Assembly (NCBI GenBank): GCA_036250225.1
Contig: JAPZLL010000005.1
Location: forward strand, 1,426,001 to 1,490,000
DNA length: 64,000 nt
Direction: 5' to 3'
Source: Cercophora sp. LCS_1
Lineage: Eukaryota; Ascomycota; Sordariomycetes; Sordariales; Lasiosphaeriaceae
Position numbers and translations under genes: made by a program. The notes under the pieces were generated by a model. That model saw only the letters and a list, made by a program, of their open reading frames with translations. It had not been told where the DNA came from and ran no database searches. Every line of letters begins with the position of its first letter. Position 1 is the stretch's first letter. Shown in pieces: positions 44,590-55,951 of this stretch.

Positions 44590-46307
44590 TCAGTGAGTAT
44601 GAGAGTGCGTACGACCCTCATGGTTGGCCATCGTCCTCTGGCACTTGGCAAGAATGGCAGCTTGTCTCGACACCTCTGATAGAGCCCCTACGACCTGTTT
44701 GTTGGAATGAACGAAGCCGTAGAGTGCATACGGAATCCCAACATCGTTGCAAAATTCTTGTATCAGCTTTTGTGCACGGCGGAGGTTATGGCGGGGAATT
44801 CTCGGGAACAGGTGGTGAATAACTTGGAACTGCAAACCGCCGTGGAAGAAATCGAGCCATGGAGGGCAGTCGACATCCTGGGCTGTTCGGAGCATCTTTT
44901 GAGGAAAAGATTCCTGTGGGCCGAGTTCGGCTGTGCTCATGGCGAAATGCGAAAGTGTGAGCTGAACATGAAGTGGAGCAACAAACATATGGCTGACCAA
45001 AAGGAAGGCAAGTCGGCTGGAATTGGTCGGGATTGACCTGTAAATGATGCCATAGCCGTACCATAGCCAGAAACAAAACTGTCCAACAATTTCCAGGTAC
45101 CAGTGCCACCATGATGGGCCTTTCTTAGGAGCCTGGCCTCCTAGAAGATACAGCCATGAGAGACGATAGAGGTTGAATCGCCCAAACAGCATCAGGGGAT
45201 AGTAAGAATAGCGCTGGAATTTGACGCAGAGTTGTGCCACGGCGTCGTACTCCATCACTATGTCGTAATAGCTGGATCGTATCCCCCTCAAATGTTGATG
45301 TGAGACTGCTAAAAAGGGAAGATATTCGATATCCGGATCGTGATCTGGCGAGTTTGTGACGATATGGTGGATATTGTGGTTCCTTTTCCACCATCCAATT
45401 GACATACCACCAATGAAGTCGGCGATGAGGATACCAAGAACGCTGTCTGTATGGTAGTCGTGTGTAATCCCAATGTGACCGGCGTCGTGCGCTGAGAACG
45501 ACAACAAGTGCCAAAACATTCCCATGCATATCGCACTTGCGATGTACCAGCCCCAACTCAAGAGGAGTAGCATGCCGGTGAATAGCAGGGAGTACCGCAT
45601 GATCTCAACAAAATAGCACCAATAGTTGCAATCGTACAGGCCCTCAGCTTTGACACGATCGTTCAAGGCCCGGTACTTCGCGATAACCTCATCCTGGGTC
45701 GCATTATCCAAAGCAGGATATTTGTCGAGATCTAGAGTGATCTTTTCCTTGGTCACCAAGTCCAGATGGGCCATCCCATCATCCTCTTCACGAGAAGACA
45801 GGGAAGATATGGATGAAGTGCTGGGCGTCGCTATCATTCCGTGTGAGCCCCTGCGTCTGGGGCCCTCGCCGTCAGATCCCTCACACGAACTCGTGCTACT
45901 TGAGGCAGGCGAAGACAAGCTCGCACTGTCGTCATAACCCACATTAAAGAGCGGCCTGACCTTGCCCCCTTGGATCGGCGGAGTGAGGTTCTGCCATCTA
46001 CCCTCGATTCTTCCGATGCGGTAGCGGCTCATTCCCCGTGTCGTCTCCGGTGAGTGCAGGCTGCAATGCTGCACATTAGTGCTACTTCAGAACCGCTGGC
46101 AGCGTGGGAGGGAAGGACAAACGCGGTGACTTCATCTGTAGCATCACGGCCAACCATGTGCAGGATGGCCTTCTCACCGCCAGGGTGAAAAGGAATCCAT
46201 GCGTCTGCCTTGACGACGAATTGGTCGAGGATGAAGACCTTGCGGCCTTCTGTGATCAATGTCTCTACCTCTCTCCTCGAAAGGAGTGGATAGGTCTTGT
46301 CCTTCAT
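44590..46307 (-). CDS. Delta-8 sphingolipid (fatty-acid) desaturase with N-terminal cytochrome b5
   Basis: Two exons, 46307-46123 and 46060-44590, with a 62-nt intron (GTTTGT..TTGCAG); total 551 aa. The join restores DEVTALHSPETTRGM. The ATG at 46307 was chosen over an upstream TTG. The N-terminal cytochrome b5 domain shows the heme motif HPGG (41-44), with His64 as the likely second ligand. A Ser-rich insert follows, then a membrane fatty-acid desaturase with three His boxes: HDAGH (253-257), HNIHH (290-294) and QVIHH (474-478). The Gln in the third box is typical of front-end desaturases fused to b5. In fungi this architecture is the sphingolipid delta-8 desaturase acting on the ceramide long-chain base in the ER, needed for glucosylceramides. 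Hydrophobic segments such as LLFTGMLLLLSWGWYI agree with membrane insertion. Confidence 0.93.
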
Positions 46308-47932
46308 GTTCGGCAAGCGATTGTAGATCCCGGCACTGGGTGGGTTCGTTTTAGCTCCCGTCGCTCCACACGCTAGCTAGTGTTCATCAAGATCCACATT
46401 TTGACTTCCAAAATCCAATTGAGGGATTCTGCCGGCAGACAACCCTCACCGCCAACTCATGCATCATCACATCTCGGCTCTCGGCTTGGTGGATCCTCTT
46501 GGCGCCAAGACAACAAACATTATGAAATGTGGGGTAAGGCGTGCTCCGTAATGGATTTCTGGTTGAATGGGCTGGATGGAGGGACAGTAATTGCAACACA
46601 TGATGCCGTTGAATCTCCTGCTCCGTCCAGCGCATAAAAACTGCTTTTGACTGAAGAAAGCCTCTTGGCGTATTACGTTTTCCCGGCATTTGCTTGGATT
46701 CCAGTGCATGCTGCACCGAGAACTCGATGGTATGGCTCGGCACGGTCTTGTCCCTCCTAGCCCCGGCGAAAACGGCCCCTCGGCCCTCCCTCAGTCAGCG
46801 CTCGAGGTGGCATTGTTGGATGGCTCCGGAGAGACGGTAGGGATTCCAGCTGGAGGTTTGTCTCAGCCTTCCAGAAGGGAGGGATGGTCCGCCCCTCCAG
46901 CTGTCACCTGGCCCGACGCGCCAAGCAGCTGCCCAACAACCAACCAGAATTTGGTTTTCTGCAGGACCAGTGCAGCTGAAGGCGAGATGATGATGTAATA
47001 TGTCCAAAAGGTGTGTGTGTGCTGTTGCTGCATGTCAAGTACCTCGTGTGTCCTCGCTTTCGATACTTCTAGCCGGTTCTTTTCAAATGCGATGTGATAA
47101 TTACCACATAGTACACACTATGTATCTGCACAAAGACAAATCAGATCTTTGTCCGTGGCTGCATCTGCCGTGTCACGCTACCGACCTTACCCGCCTTGCA
47201 CACTGATCTCAAGGCTGGGAGCTTCCAGGCGGGGCCGCCAAGGGATATGATCCCCGTTTTCTTGACATCGTCATTCCTCAAGCAAACATTCAACATTACG
47301 CAGTCTTTGCCAACCTCTTCTCCAACGTCCCTTAAAGAGGAAGGCGCAGCCATCCAATGCCGCTATGCACAGATCTTGACCTGAGAGCCCCACTAATTCA
47401 ATGGCCTAACTCACGTTTTGGCGCCGCGCGACTTTCGCCGTTGAGTAAATTGTGCGTGAAATGGCTGAGTAATAGGGTCATCGGCTCTCAACAGTCTCGA
47501 AAAGAAGCAGGTGGTGACCCGCGCCTGTCCTCAACTCCTATATGAACTATCCTTTGACTTCTCTCTCTTGCTATCTCCTAAAATTCTTGCCATAGTCATT
47601 CAAACTCGGACAATTGCGAAATTCCGGTCGCCAGGCTTCCATACATCTTCTCCGCGTCTTCGGCATCGCTCCGTCTTCCTATCGCTCTTGGCGACTTAGG
47701 CTATATTGCCATCTCGTCTCCGCTGCCCGTCCGCACTGCCTAGATTGGACGTCGTTAATATACACGCCTGTCAAGTCGCGGCAGCGCATCGCCAATAAAC
47801 AGGTTGCACTCGACAGGCCACGCCCTTGCGCGGTACGTCGCATCCCAAGCTGCGAAGCGGAGAGCAGACAACTCTCCCGGCATCGTCCCGCCCGGGTCTG
47901 ACAGAGCGCAGGGAGAACGCAATCTATCCGCC
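46308..47932. other. Intergenic between divergent desaturase and copper ATPase genes
   Basis: About 1.6 kb holding both divergent promoters. No supportable gene. The ATPase frame is open leftwards to a TTG at 47804, but no ATG lies there. Confidence 0.55.
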
Positions 47933-50900
47933 ATGGCGCCCCTCGGCGGCGGTATGCCGAACATGGCCCCGTCTGAGACAGCAACCACTTCTTTCCTCCT
48001 GGCCAATCTCCACTGTCCCACATGTGTCTCTACTATAAAAGCCGTCCTGCAGGAATCGTGTGCCGGCCAGGTCAAGTGGGTATCCCCGAATGTGGTGACC
48101 TCTGTCGTGACTGTCGAGCACGATCCCGCCGCTTCTCTTACTCGCATGCGAGCGGCCCTCGAAGACAGTGGTTTTGAGATAAGTGGAATCACTTCGACTC
48201 TCGGCGAGATCCCAGGCTTGGAGCCTGAATTCAATGGTAGCCGGGCCACCCACGGCGAGAGCAGCAACCAAGGTATGGCTCGACCAGGAGTTTCGCGGTG
48301 GATCACCGCTTCCCGCCTTTCACCTCTCTCCCGCCACTCTCAGTCTCGCACTGTTGATGCCCACCTTATAAATTGTGAGGCATGTCGAACTGGCAATACC
48401 GGGCCTAAACTCAACGAAAAGGATAACGCTGAGCCCACGGCCGTCCACCACACTCCCATCACCCAGGATGGCACCTGCAACCGCTCGGCGACCAAGTTGT
48501 CTTCCAAAGACTTCATCGTCATTGAGTCTGATGTGGATTCGTCGTCTCAACCACTTTGGAGAGCCAGTCTGGCAATCGGCGGCATGACATGCGCCGCTTG
48601 CGTCAACACCATCACTGACAAGCTTGAGAAGGAGGATTGGATATCCGATGTGACTGTCAACTTGATCGGCCACAGCGCAACGGTCGATTTGAAAGACAAG
48701 GAAAAGGTGAACAAGCTGATCGAACTTATTGAGGAAGTTGGGTACGAGGTCTCTCTCGACACAGTTGTTGACCTCAACGAAGGCAAAGGCGTCGGTGATC
48801 AGGCGCAATCGAATGTTTGGCGAGCAAACGTCGCAGTTGGTGGTATGACTTGTGCTGCTTGCGCCAACAGCATTGAGGGCATGATGAGGAAAAAGGATTG
48901 GGTCAGGGCTGTCAAGGTGAACCTGATTACAAACAGCGCCACGGTGGACTTTGAGGGTTCAGAAAACAAGGACAAAATTGCAGAAGAGATCGAAGGCATG
49001 GGGTTTGAGGCTGCCATCGACTCGGTCGTCAACGTCACTGTAAAGGCAGCCGAAAATCAGGAACGTACGGTCGAAATAAGGATCGATGGCCTTTACTGCG
49101 ACCATTGCCCTCAACGAGTGCCCAACAGTCTCGCTGGATTCCGAAGACAGCTCAAGGTTGTCAGTCCACCTACTCGCCAACGACCTATCATCAAGATATC
49201 CTACATTCCAGATGCGCCAAACTTCACGATTCGCGAGATCCTGGCCGCGATTGAAGCTATCGACCCGGAGTTTGATGCCTCAATCTACCACCCACCCACT
49301 CTCGAGGAGCGCTCTAAACAGATCCAGAGAAGACACCAGAACCAAATCAAGTGGCGCGTGATTTTCACGGCAATTGTCGCTATCCCGACTTTCGTCATCG
49401 GGATTGTGTACATGAGCTTACTTCCAGAGCACAAGAAGCATTACCTGATGGCGCCCTGGGTTTCGGGAATCAATCGCGCTCAGATGTCACTCTTCATCAT
49501 GGCAACGCCTGTGTACTTCTTTGGCGCAGACCTCTTTCATCGGAGAGCTTTCAAGGAGATTCGGACGTTGTGGCGGAGAGGGAGTAGGGTTCCGTTCTTC
49601 CAACGATTTTACCGATTCGGCAGCATGAATACGCTCATGTCCCTTGGCACAACGATCGCATATACATCCTCCGTCTCCCAAATGATCGCCGCAGCAGTGG
49701 AAAAGCCCGAGGCTGTTCCTGATACCAACTTTTACTTCGATTCGGTCGTCTTTCTCACCCTCTTCCTTCTCCTCGGCAGGTGGATCGAGAGTTCCAGCAA
49801 ATCAAAGACTGGAGATGCTGTCGAGGAACTTGGGAAACTTCGTCCTACGACGGCTACACTTGTGAAATGGTACGGATCCGAGAAGGAAGAGCAAGTGGAG
49901 GTCAAGGCAGACGAGCTGGACTTCGGCGACATTGTCTTGGTGGCTCTTGGTGGCTCGCCACCTGCCGACGGTGTTGTCGTCCGAGGCGAGAGCAATTTTG
50001 ACGAATCTAGCCTGACTGGAGAGTCTCGCCTTGTCAAGAAAGCCATGGGTGACGAGGTCTTTTCTGGCACGGTCAATAAAGATTCTTCAGTGCTGGTAAA
50101 GATCACAGGTATGGCGGGCAAGTCGATGTTGGACCAGATCGTCAAAGTTGTCCGGGAGGGTCAAACAAAACGAGCCCCGATTGAACAGTTTGCCGATATT
50201 CTCACGGCCTATTTCGTTCCGGTCGTCGTTCTTATCGCGATCAGCACATGGGTCATCTGGCTATCTCTAGGACTCTCCGGCACCATCGCGGAGCATTACG
50301 TGGACACCTCGGGCAAATGGGCCGGCTTCTCACTGCAGTTTGCGATTGCTGTATTTGTCGTGGCCTGCCCCTGCGGCTTGGCGTTGGCAGCACCGACGGC
50401 TATCTTCGTCGGCAGCGGCCTCGCAGCAAAGTTCGGAATCTTGGTCAAGGGTGGTGGCCTTGCGTTCGAGAAAGCGAGCCGTGTCGATTGTGTTGTGTTT
50501 GACAAAACCGGAACGCTCACTGTTGGAGGAGAACCGACCATCACTGACTCGGAGATCTATCTTGATGCCGAAAGCAAAAAGAACATCTTGCTCGCTGCCC
50601 TCAAGGCAGTCGAAGAGAACAGCACCCACCCAATCGCGAAGGCGATTGTTGCCTTCTGCGGGAATCAGACTTCAACCAGGGCTGAACTCGACAATCTCCA
50701 GGAAATCCCAGGGAAGGGTCTGAAAGCAACTTACAAAGGACCCACGGTGGAGGAGTCTTTTGAGATCATCGTCGGCAATGAGGCATTCATGGCCGACTAT
50801 CAGGTCGCCACCCCGCCGGCCACAAACACGGCTCTCGAAAAATGGAAGAGTGAGGCCAAATCAGTTGCTCTTGTTGCGACCAAGCCGGTTCTTGAGCTGA

Positions 50901-51589
50901 GCGCTTGGACTCTTGCCGCCGCTCTCTCCATCTCTGACCCCATTCGACCGGAGGCGCCGCATGTCATCCGCAAACTCCAGTCCCGTGGAGTCCGCGTCTG
51001 GATGCTCTCGGGTGATAACCCTACCACGGCGGTTGCGGTAGCCAAGGAACTTGGTATTCCACACGATCAAGTCATAGCGGGTGTTCTTCCTACGGGAAAA
51101 GCGGATCAGATCAAATACCTCCAATCCACGCTCAAGGCACGGACGGGCAAGGGCAAGGAATCGTCTACTCGGCGAGCCCTTATCGCTATGGTTGGAGACG
51201 GTATCAACGACAGCCCTGCCCTCGCCATGGCAGACATCGGCGTTGCAATCGGTTCCGGCTCGGACGTGGCCATCAGCAGCGCCGACTTCGTCCTTGTCAA
51301 GAGCGATCTTTGGGCCGTGGTGACACTGCTGGATCTCTCCAAGACTGTGTTCCGTCGCATCAAGATCAACTTTGGATGGGCCCTTATCTACAACATGATT
51401 GCGCTTCCAGTGGCAGCCGGGGTACTGTATCCGATCACAACAGGAGAGAGTAAGCAGCATATTCGCCTGGACCCGGTTTGGGCTAGCTTGGCCATGGCAT
51501 TGAGTAGCATCAGCGTTGTGCTGAGTTCGTTGTCCTTGAGGAGCAAATTGCCTGGTGTTGGGTTCAAAGACAAGAGGGACAAGGTTTAA
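47933..51589 (+). CDS. ccc2: P1B-type copper-transporting ATPase (Ccc2/ATP7-like)
   Basis: Single exon of 1218 aa from the ATG at 47933 (GCC-ATG context). Four N-terminal metal-binding-like modules are visible: CPTC (28-31), GMTCAAC (Cys220/223), GMTCAAC (Cys307/310) and a degenerate CDHC (389-392). The core has all P1B hallmarks: actuator loop SSLTGES, TM motif ACPCGLALAAPTA (Cys812/Cys814), phosphorylation site Asp857 in DKTGTLT, nucleotide-domain His899 in THPIAKAI, and the hinge MVGDGINDSPALAMADIGVA. CPC and HP indicate Cu+ specificity. The yeast homologue pumps copper into the late Golgi lumen to load multicopper oxidases and other secreted copper enzymes (established). A candidate 71-nt intron (48273-48343) was rejected because it breaks the frame. 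Supply of copper to the tyrosinase at the left edge is only a possible link. Confidence 0.95.
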   Translation: MAPLGGGMPNMAPSETATTSFLLANLHCPTCVSTIKAVLQESCAGQVKWVSPNVVTSVVTVEHDPAASLTRMRAALEDSGFEISGITSTLGEIPGLEPEFNGSRATHGESSNQGMARPGVSRWITASRLSPLSRHSQSRTVDAHLINCEACRTGNTGPKLNEKDNAEPTAVHHTPITQDGTCNRSATKLSSKDFIVIESDVDSSSQPLWRASLAIGGMTCAACVNTITDKLEKEDWISDVTVNLIGHSATVDLKDKEKVNKLIELIEEVGYEVSLDTVVDLNEGKGVGDQAQSNVWRANVAVGGMTCAACANSIEGMMRKKDWVRAVKVNLITNSATVDFEGSENKDKIAEEIEGMGFEAAIDSVVNVTVKAAENQERTVEIRIDGLYCDHCPQRVPNSLAGFRRQLKVVSPPTRQRPIIKISYIPDAPNFTIREILAAIEAIDPEFDASIYHPPTLEERSKQIQRRHQNQIKWRVIFTAIVAIPTFVIGIVYMSLLPEHKKHYLMAPWVSGINRAQMSLFIMATPVYFFGADLFHRRAFKEIRTLWRRGSRVPFFQRFYRFGSMNTLMSLGTTIAYTSSVSQMIAAAVEKPEAVPDTNFYFDSVVFLTLFLLLGRWIESSSKSKTGDAVEELGKLRPTTATLVKWYGSEKEEQVEVKADELDFGDIVLVALGGSPPADGVVVRGESNFDESSLTGESRLVKKAMGDEVFSGTVNKDSSVLVKITGMAGKSMLDQIVKVVREGQTKRAPIEQFADILTAYFVPVVVLIAISTWVIWLSLGLSGTIAEHYVDTSGKWAGFSLQFAIAVFVVACPCGLALAAPTAIFVGSGLAAKFGILVKGGGLAFEKASRVDCVVFDKTGTLTVGGEPTITDSEIYLDAESKKNILLAALKAVEENSTHPIAKAIVAFCGNQTSTRAELDNLQEIPGKGLKATYKGPTVEESFEIIVGNEAFMADYQVATPPATNTALEKWKSEAKSVALVATKPVLELSAWTLAAALSISDPIRPEAPHVIRKLQSRGVRVWMLSGDNPTTAVAVAKELGIPHDQVIAGVLPTGKADQIKYLQSTLKARTGKGKESSTRRALIAMVGDGINDSPALAMADIGVAIGSGSDVAISSADFVLVKSDLWAVVTLLDLSKTVFRRIKINFGWALIYNMIALPVAAGVLYPITTGESKQHIRLDPVWASLAMALSSISVVLSSLSLRSKLPGVGFKDKRDKV

Positions 51590-52484
51590 TTGGTGTTGTT
51601 GTGTGATAACGGGTATTCTTTTGTAGCCAGCTGCTGCTTGGGGCTGCCATTAGGGACAACGGGCACATAATTGGAGTTCGGCGATGGTGCGAGGGGGCAG
51701 ACATCATATACCCAGGAGGCCGTGTGAATATGTCGTGGGTTTTGTTCCCCTACCTTGATATATCAATCTCTTCGTTTTACTTCCTCGACTCCCTTGTAAT
51801 TTGCTACCTACGTGATTGGTTTGGTTTCTCCTGCAGCGCAGCTCGATCGCTGGCTTCAAGCAAATAGGAACCAATATACTTGGACTAGAAAACATCAAGG
51901 TAACCAAACTGGACTATACGTTGCTCATTGGGAGGGTTTCCCACAAAGACGTCTGTAATGCTGGCTATGGATGCTGGCATGTGGTTTCAGCGTTTATTTT
52001 GTTCAGGGGTCGAGAAGCTCAGTGAATTCGTGCATGACAGGGGACCGTTGATCTGCCCACGGACCATCGCTTAGCGTGGGATTTTAGCGGCCCCTCCCTG
52101 CAGCAAGGGAGAGCAAACGCGACCCTGTTGCCCAGCTTCAGCACTTTTCTTTGTTGACTTGGCCCCCAAAAGTCATCTCGCCCATCGGTTTACCATCCAT
52201 CAGTGAATTCGGGCTGCATGTGAAGACACTGCTGTATCCAACAGTACGTGGTATCAGGTTCCAAAGGGGGTCTAAACAACTGGCCACCAGGTTGGCGGCA
52301 TCTGGTTCCTCTTTTCATCAAAAGAGGGTGAACTTTGGTGGAGGTTTGCCCCAGCTTCCCAAGGCGGCAAGCAGACAGAGAAGGTTGCCATCTCATTTGC
52401 GGCGGCACAATTGGCGGCAAAGGTCGCGCGCGACACACGGCATCCACGAAGCGGGCACGCCAGCCCACCTTCCCACCCGCAACC
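51590..52484. other. Intergenic: copper ATPase 3' region and zinc-finger gene promoter
   Basis: About 0.9 kb with no supportable gene. A minus-strand ORF here is a shadow of the next gene. Confidence 0.5.
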
Positions 52485-54065
52485 ATGAACACCACGGTAA
52501 AACGCAAATTCAACGCCCTCCTCCAAGGGATCGGCAACCGCCCCGTTTCAGACTCCGACCAGCAGCAAGCTGGCCCCCTTCCCACGAGCGAGACGACCAA
52601 CAGTTTGACGGGCCTCCTTGCGCCTACATCACCAGGTTCATTACTTTCTTCGTCGCCCGCCTCGATCGCAACCACAATGGGAACCGACAGCGAATTCCTT
52701 GCGAAGAAGCGCCGCGTCCTCGGCCCGACCACCCCCTCAAAGTACGGCGCGTTGCGCAATGATAGCCCGGGGCAATCGCCACTGAGGACAGTAGGTGGGA
52801 CGACGATATCCAACATTACACTGCGGAAATGGACACCTGCGGGAAGCCCCGCCCCCTCGATCGCGGGATCAAAGAGCGAGGGGCCACCGAAATACTGCCC
52901 CGGCGATCGCGAGCAGCTTATACGACGACTAGCGACGTTCCAGGAGCTCACCGACTGGACGCCCAAACCTGACCGCGTCAACGAGGTGGAATGGGCAAAG
53001 CGGGGATGGGCGTGCCATGGCAAGGAGCGCGTCAAGTGTGCGCTGTGTGGGAGGGAGTTGATCGTCAAGATCAACCGTAAGGAGGTTGACGGCAAGGAGA
53101 TTGCGGTGCTGATTGCGTCCGAGATTGCGCAGTCAGTGGTGGACAAGTATGTTGAGTTGATTGTCGATGCGCATGGAGAGGATTGTCTGTGGAGGAAGAA
53201 GGGTTGCGATGGTTTGTCACCCTATACTGCTTCCATTTGCGCATAGCTGACCGCAAGTCCAGACTCTCTCCTCCGTCTCCCTCTTCCTAACCCCCGCCTG
53301 GCGCTTCAACACCTGCGCGAGCGCTACGACGAGCTGTGCGAACGAAAGGACTTCCTCCCTTACGAGTTCAATCTCCGTCTCCCACCTACTCTAAACCTCG
53401 AAACAGTCCTTTCCTACCTCCCGCCTACTTTCTTCACAAATCCGGCGCCGAAAACCACGTTACCCTCCCCGAATCGACCGGCCCTTGCGCTCGCGCTCCT
53501 CGGTTGGCAATCCCTCACTAATGCACGCCTTGGTTCTGTTCCCAATTCCGCCTCCTGTCACACCTGCCTCCGCCGCCTGGGCCTTTGGATGTTCAAGTCC
53601 AAGGAAATCGACACCGAGACCAACGCAGTTCTCGTTCCCGCGCCAATGGATCACTTAGACCCGCTCCGTGAGCATCGTTTTTTCTGCCCATGGAAAAGCG
53701 GCGCCGCGCAGCGGAACGGTGGAGCAAAACCGAGAGCAGAGGATAAAGCTGGATGGGAGATTCTAGCCGAGGTGTTGCGGAACGAGGCGTATGTTCGACA
53801 GAGGGCAAGCGTGGCACATAGTCGGAGCAAGAGCTCTGTGCCACCTGGTGGGTTGTCAGGAGCGAAAGAGAAGACACCCGAGCGGCCGATAACATCGGCA
53901 GGGTACCGGCCGTTTGACGGGGAAGAAGATGGGGAAGAGGAGACGAAGAAGAAGGACCAGGCAGTGATGAGCAGGCTGAGGAGGGTGAGGAGCTTGTTCA
54001 ACACCAAAGGCAACAAGCTGAAGAGGCTGGGGAGTAGTAGACCCGGCACATCGCATGGAGAGTAA
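52485..54065 (+). CDS. C3HC zinc-finger protein, NIPA/Rsm1-like
   Basis: Two exons, 52485-53211 and 53263-54065, with a 51-nt intron (GTTTGT..TCCAG); total 509 aa. An N-terminal disordered region of about 130 residues carries SP/TP sites and a basic patch LAKKRRVLGP, a possible nuclear localisation signal. The C3HC domain follows: PGDREQLIRRLATFQELTDW, RGWACHG, the Cys pair in VKCALCGREL, and HGEDCLW. After the intron comes the second Rsm1-like zinc domain, with SASCHTCLRRLGLW and LREHRFFCPW. The C-terminus is basic and charged. Relatives are human NIPA (an SCF adaptor in the nucleus) and fission yeast Rsm1 (mRNA export); which role applies here is not decidable from sequence. Confidence 0.92.
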
Positions 54066-54345
54066 CGATGATAATGAGTTGATCTGGGGTAAAATGATGG
54101 TTACAAGGTATGCCATAGGAAATGGCTTCATTGGGTGGAACACTGTAAAACATGGCGATGCTCAAGCGGGAATCAATGTATTATATAATATCACTACGAG
54201 TAGAGGCATCCTGCTCGACTGGAGACAAGTCCAAACCGACTCAAACACCCGTTGCCTTTTCTTCTTTTGTTGACCCTTCTACGATCTCATTCGCAGCCAA
54301 AATTGATCACTTCTCGCGAAACCATGCATTCTGGTGGGATGAAGC

Positions 54346-54350
54346 AAAAA
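54346..54350 (-). terminator. Pol III terminator of tRNA-Pro
   Basis: T5 on the transcribed minus strand, two bases after the mature 3' end of the tRNA. Confidence 0.7.
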
Positions 54351-54352
54351 TA

Positions 54353-54424
54353 GGGCTTGACCGGGGATTGAACCCGGGACCTCTCGCACCCAAAGCGAGA
54401 ATCATACCGCTAGACCATCAAGCC
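54353..54424 (-). tRNA. tRNA-Pro (anticodon TGG)
   Basis: A 72-nt cloverleaf without intron. The acceptor GGCTTGA pairs with TCAAGCC. The D arm contains TGGTCTAGCGGTATGA. The anticodon stem CTCGC/GCGAG encloses the loop TTTGGGT with anticodon TGG. The T arm is CCGGG-TTCAATC-CCCGG. Confidence 0.95.
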
Positions 54425-55347
54425 GCTGCGAGTGACACTGCCTGCATCGCTCGTCACCCAATCGACGGGAGGTGTGAAAAAAACCGGCGAGAATAATCCC
54501 TATGGATCAAGCTCGTTTCCCGCACGTTTGCTTGTCGCCGTCTGGCTCGACTTCACAACAACACCAATCAGCAACCACGAACCAAAGATGAAAATAAAAG
54601 CACGTTTGCAACGGTAAAGCAAAACGGAACGAAGGTGTAATTTGTTTTTGGAGAAGGGAAAGTAGAGTTTAAAAAAGTGATCGGATATTGACCGCTCCTT
54701 TTTTTTTTTTTGGTCGCGACGCGGTTATGCGCATCACCCCAAGGTCGGCTAGCAAAAGGTGGCATACGTAACTGAGCAGAGTGCAGCGAAGCAAAGTCCA
54801 ATAACATGTCAAGTATTTGTGACGGTGATGCATCTGCCCACTTACGCTGGTCTTTTTCTTACAGCACGGCCCACCCAGGGGAACGTGTCCAATCCAATCG
54901 CCTCTTTCCTGGGAGGGGGAGGGAAACGCCAGGTCAAGTTGGCGTTTCATTCGCCTGTCACTTTTTGGGGGTTGCGAGCGAGCGTTGACGCACAATTTGG
55001 AGATAGTTATGTCAAGGTGGAGAGGTATTGGTGGGGTTGACGTCAGGGTGACTTTTGTCCACGCAGCGTGCTGGGCGATTTATTTTGCTGGTGACGGAAA
55101 GCTCTTGGGATCAAATTCGCATGTTATTACCAAGCGATCTGAAAGCATTCAAGCAATTCACAAAATGCGGAGAGAGAGTACAGACAAAAGAACACGGTCC
55201 TATTGTGTTTGTAGCCAATAGGCGCAAGGTGGGAGTTGAAAAAAAAAAAACAAAAAAAAAACCAATGATCAAAACAACATCACCTTGTCCAACCCAGCCC
55301 ACAAGGCTTTACCTGGCGAACGTTGAAAGAGCAACTGACGGCACCAC
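54425..55347. other. Intergenic with homopolymer tracts
   Basis: No gene is seen. Contains a T-run at about 54700-54711 and an A-rich block at about 55241-55260. tRNA-Pro upstream sequence lies at its left end. Confidence 0.5.
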
Positions 55348-55951
55348 TCAGCAACTCTGAGAAGTCAAATGAGTCGAGTGCCCACCAAACCCCAACCGTC
55401 CCTTGACTCTCCAAAAGGTAAACCACTCATCACCACACCGATCCGCAATGATGGCCATGTCATTGGCGATATCACCACAATACACCTGAACCTCCCGGTT
55501 GAGATGGCTGCAGAGAAACATGCCGCAGCCACGCGAGCAGCTAACACGTGAGCACGTGTTGGAGCGAGCACCGCACAGTGCCGTGCCGAGCTTCTTGAGG
55601 TAGTCGTATCCCTCCCAGCAGTAGAACCAGTCCTGGATCCAGTCGCCAAAGCCGCAATCGAGCTGCTGTCTCTTCTCCAAGCCGCCGCGGGTGTGGGTGC
55701 TGAGGGTATTGTTCCATTCCAGTCGCTCGGAGTCCTTGGTGATGCCCTGGGCCGCCATCTTGGCTTGGTATTGGGGGAAGGCCCAGCGGTCGTAGGATGG
55801 ATCGAGAGCGATGACCTGCTCCTAGATTGACTTGGCGGTGCCCTCGAGGGTGACGTTTGGACCGCCGGGCACGAGGGGGCCGGTGAAGGTCATATCGGCG
55901 ATGGGGAACTGTGCGACCTCGTCAGCCGAGCGGACGGAGTAGTCCAGGCCT
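55348..55951 (-). pseudogene. Decayed gene for a cysteine-rich secreted protein
   Basis: Reading the minus strand from 55951, one frame gives protein-like sequence: LDYSVRSADEVAQFPIADM, TFTGPLVPGGPNVTLEGTAK, then an in-frame TAG at 55824-55822, and in the same frame EQVIALDPSYDRWAFPQYQ, QQLDCGFGDWIQDWFYCWEG, LKKLGTALCGARSNTC and a Cys-rich end with CSRVSCSRGCGMFLC and VYCGDIANDMAIIADRCGDE. It resembles small secreted cysteine-rich proteins of unknown function in filamentous ascomycetes. There is no start codon or signal peptide: the reading stops at 55951/55952, where an LTR-like TGTTACG sequence begins. The last 30 or so residues after CGDE look out of frame. A broken start plus an internal stop argue for a dead gene. 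Confidence 0.65.

Noticed and set aside
48273..48343. Possible intron GTATGG..CTCTCAG in the copper ATPase
   Set aside because: 71 nt and phase-incompatible; removing it shifts the frame, whereas the unspliced frame continues into conserved domains.
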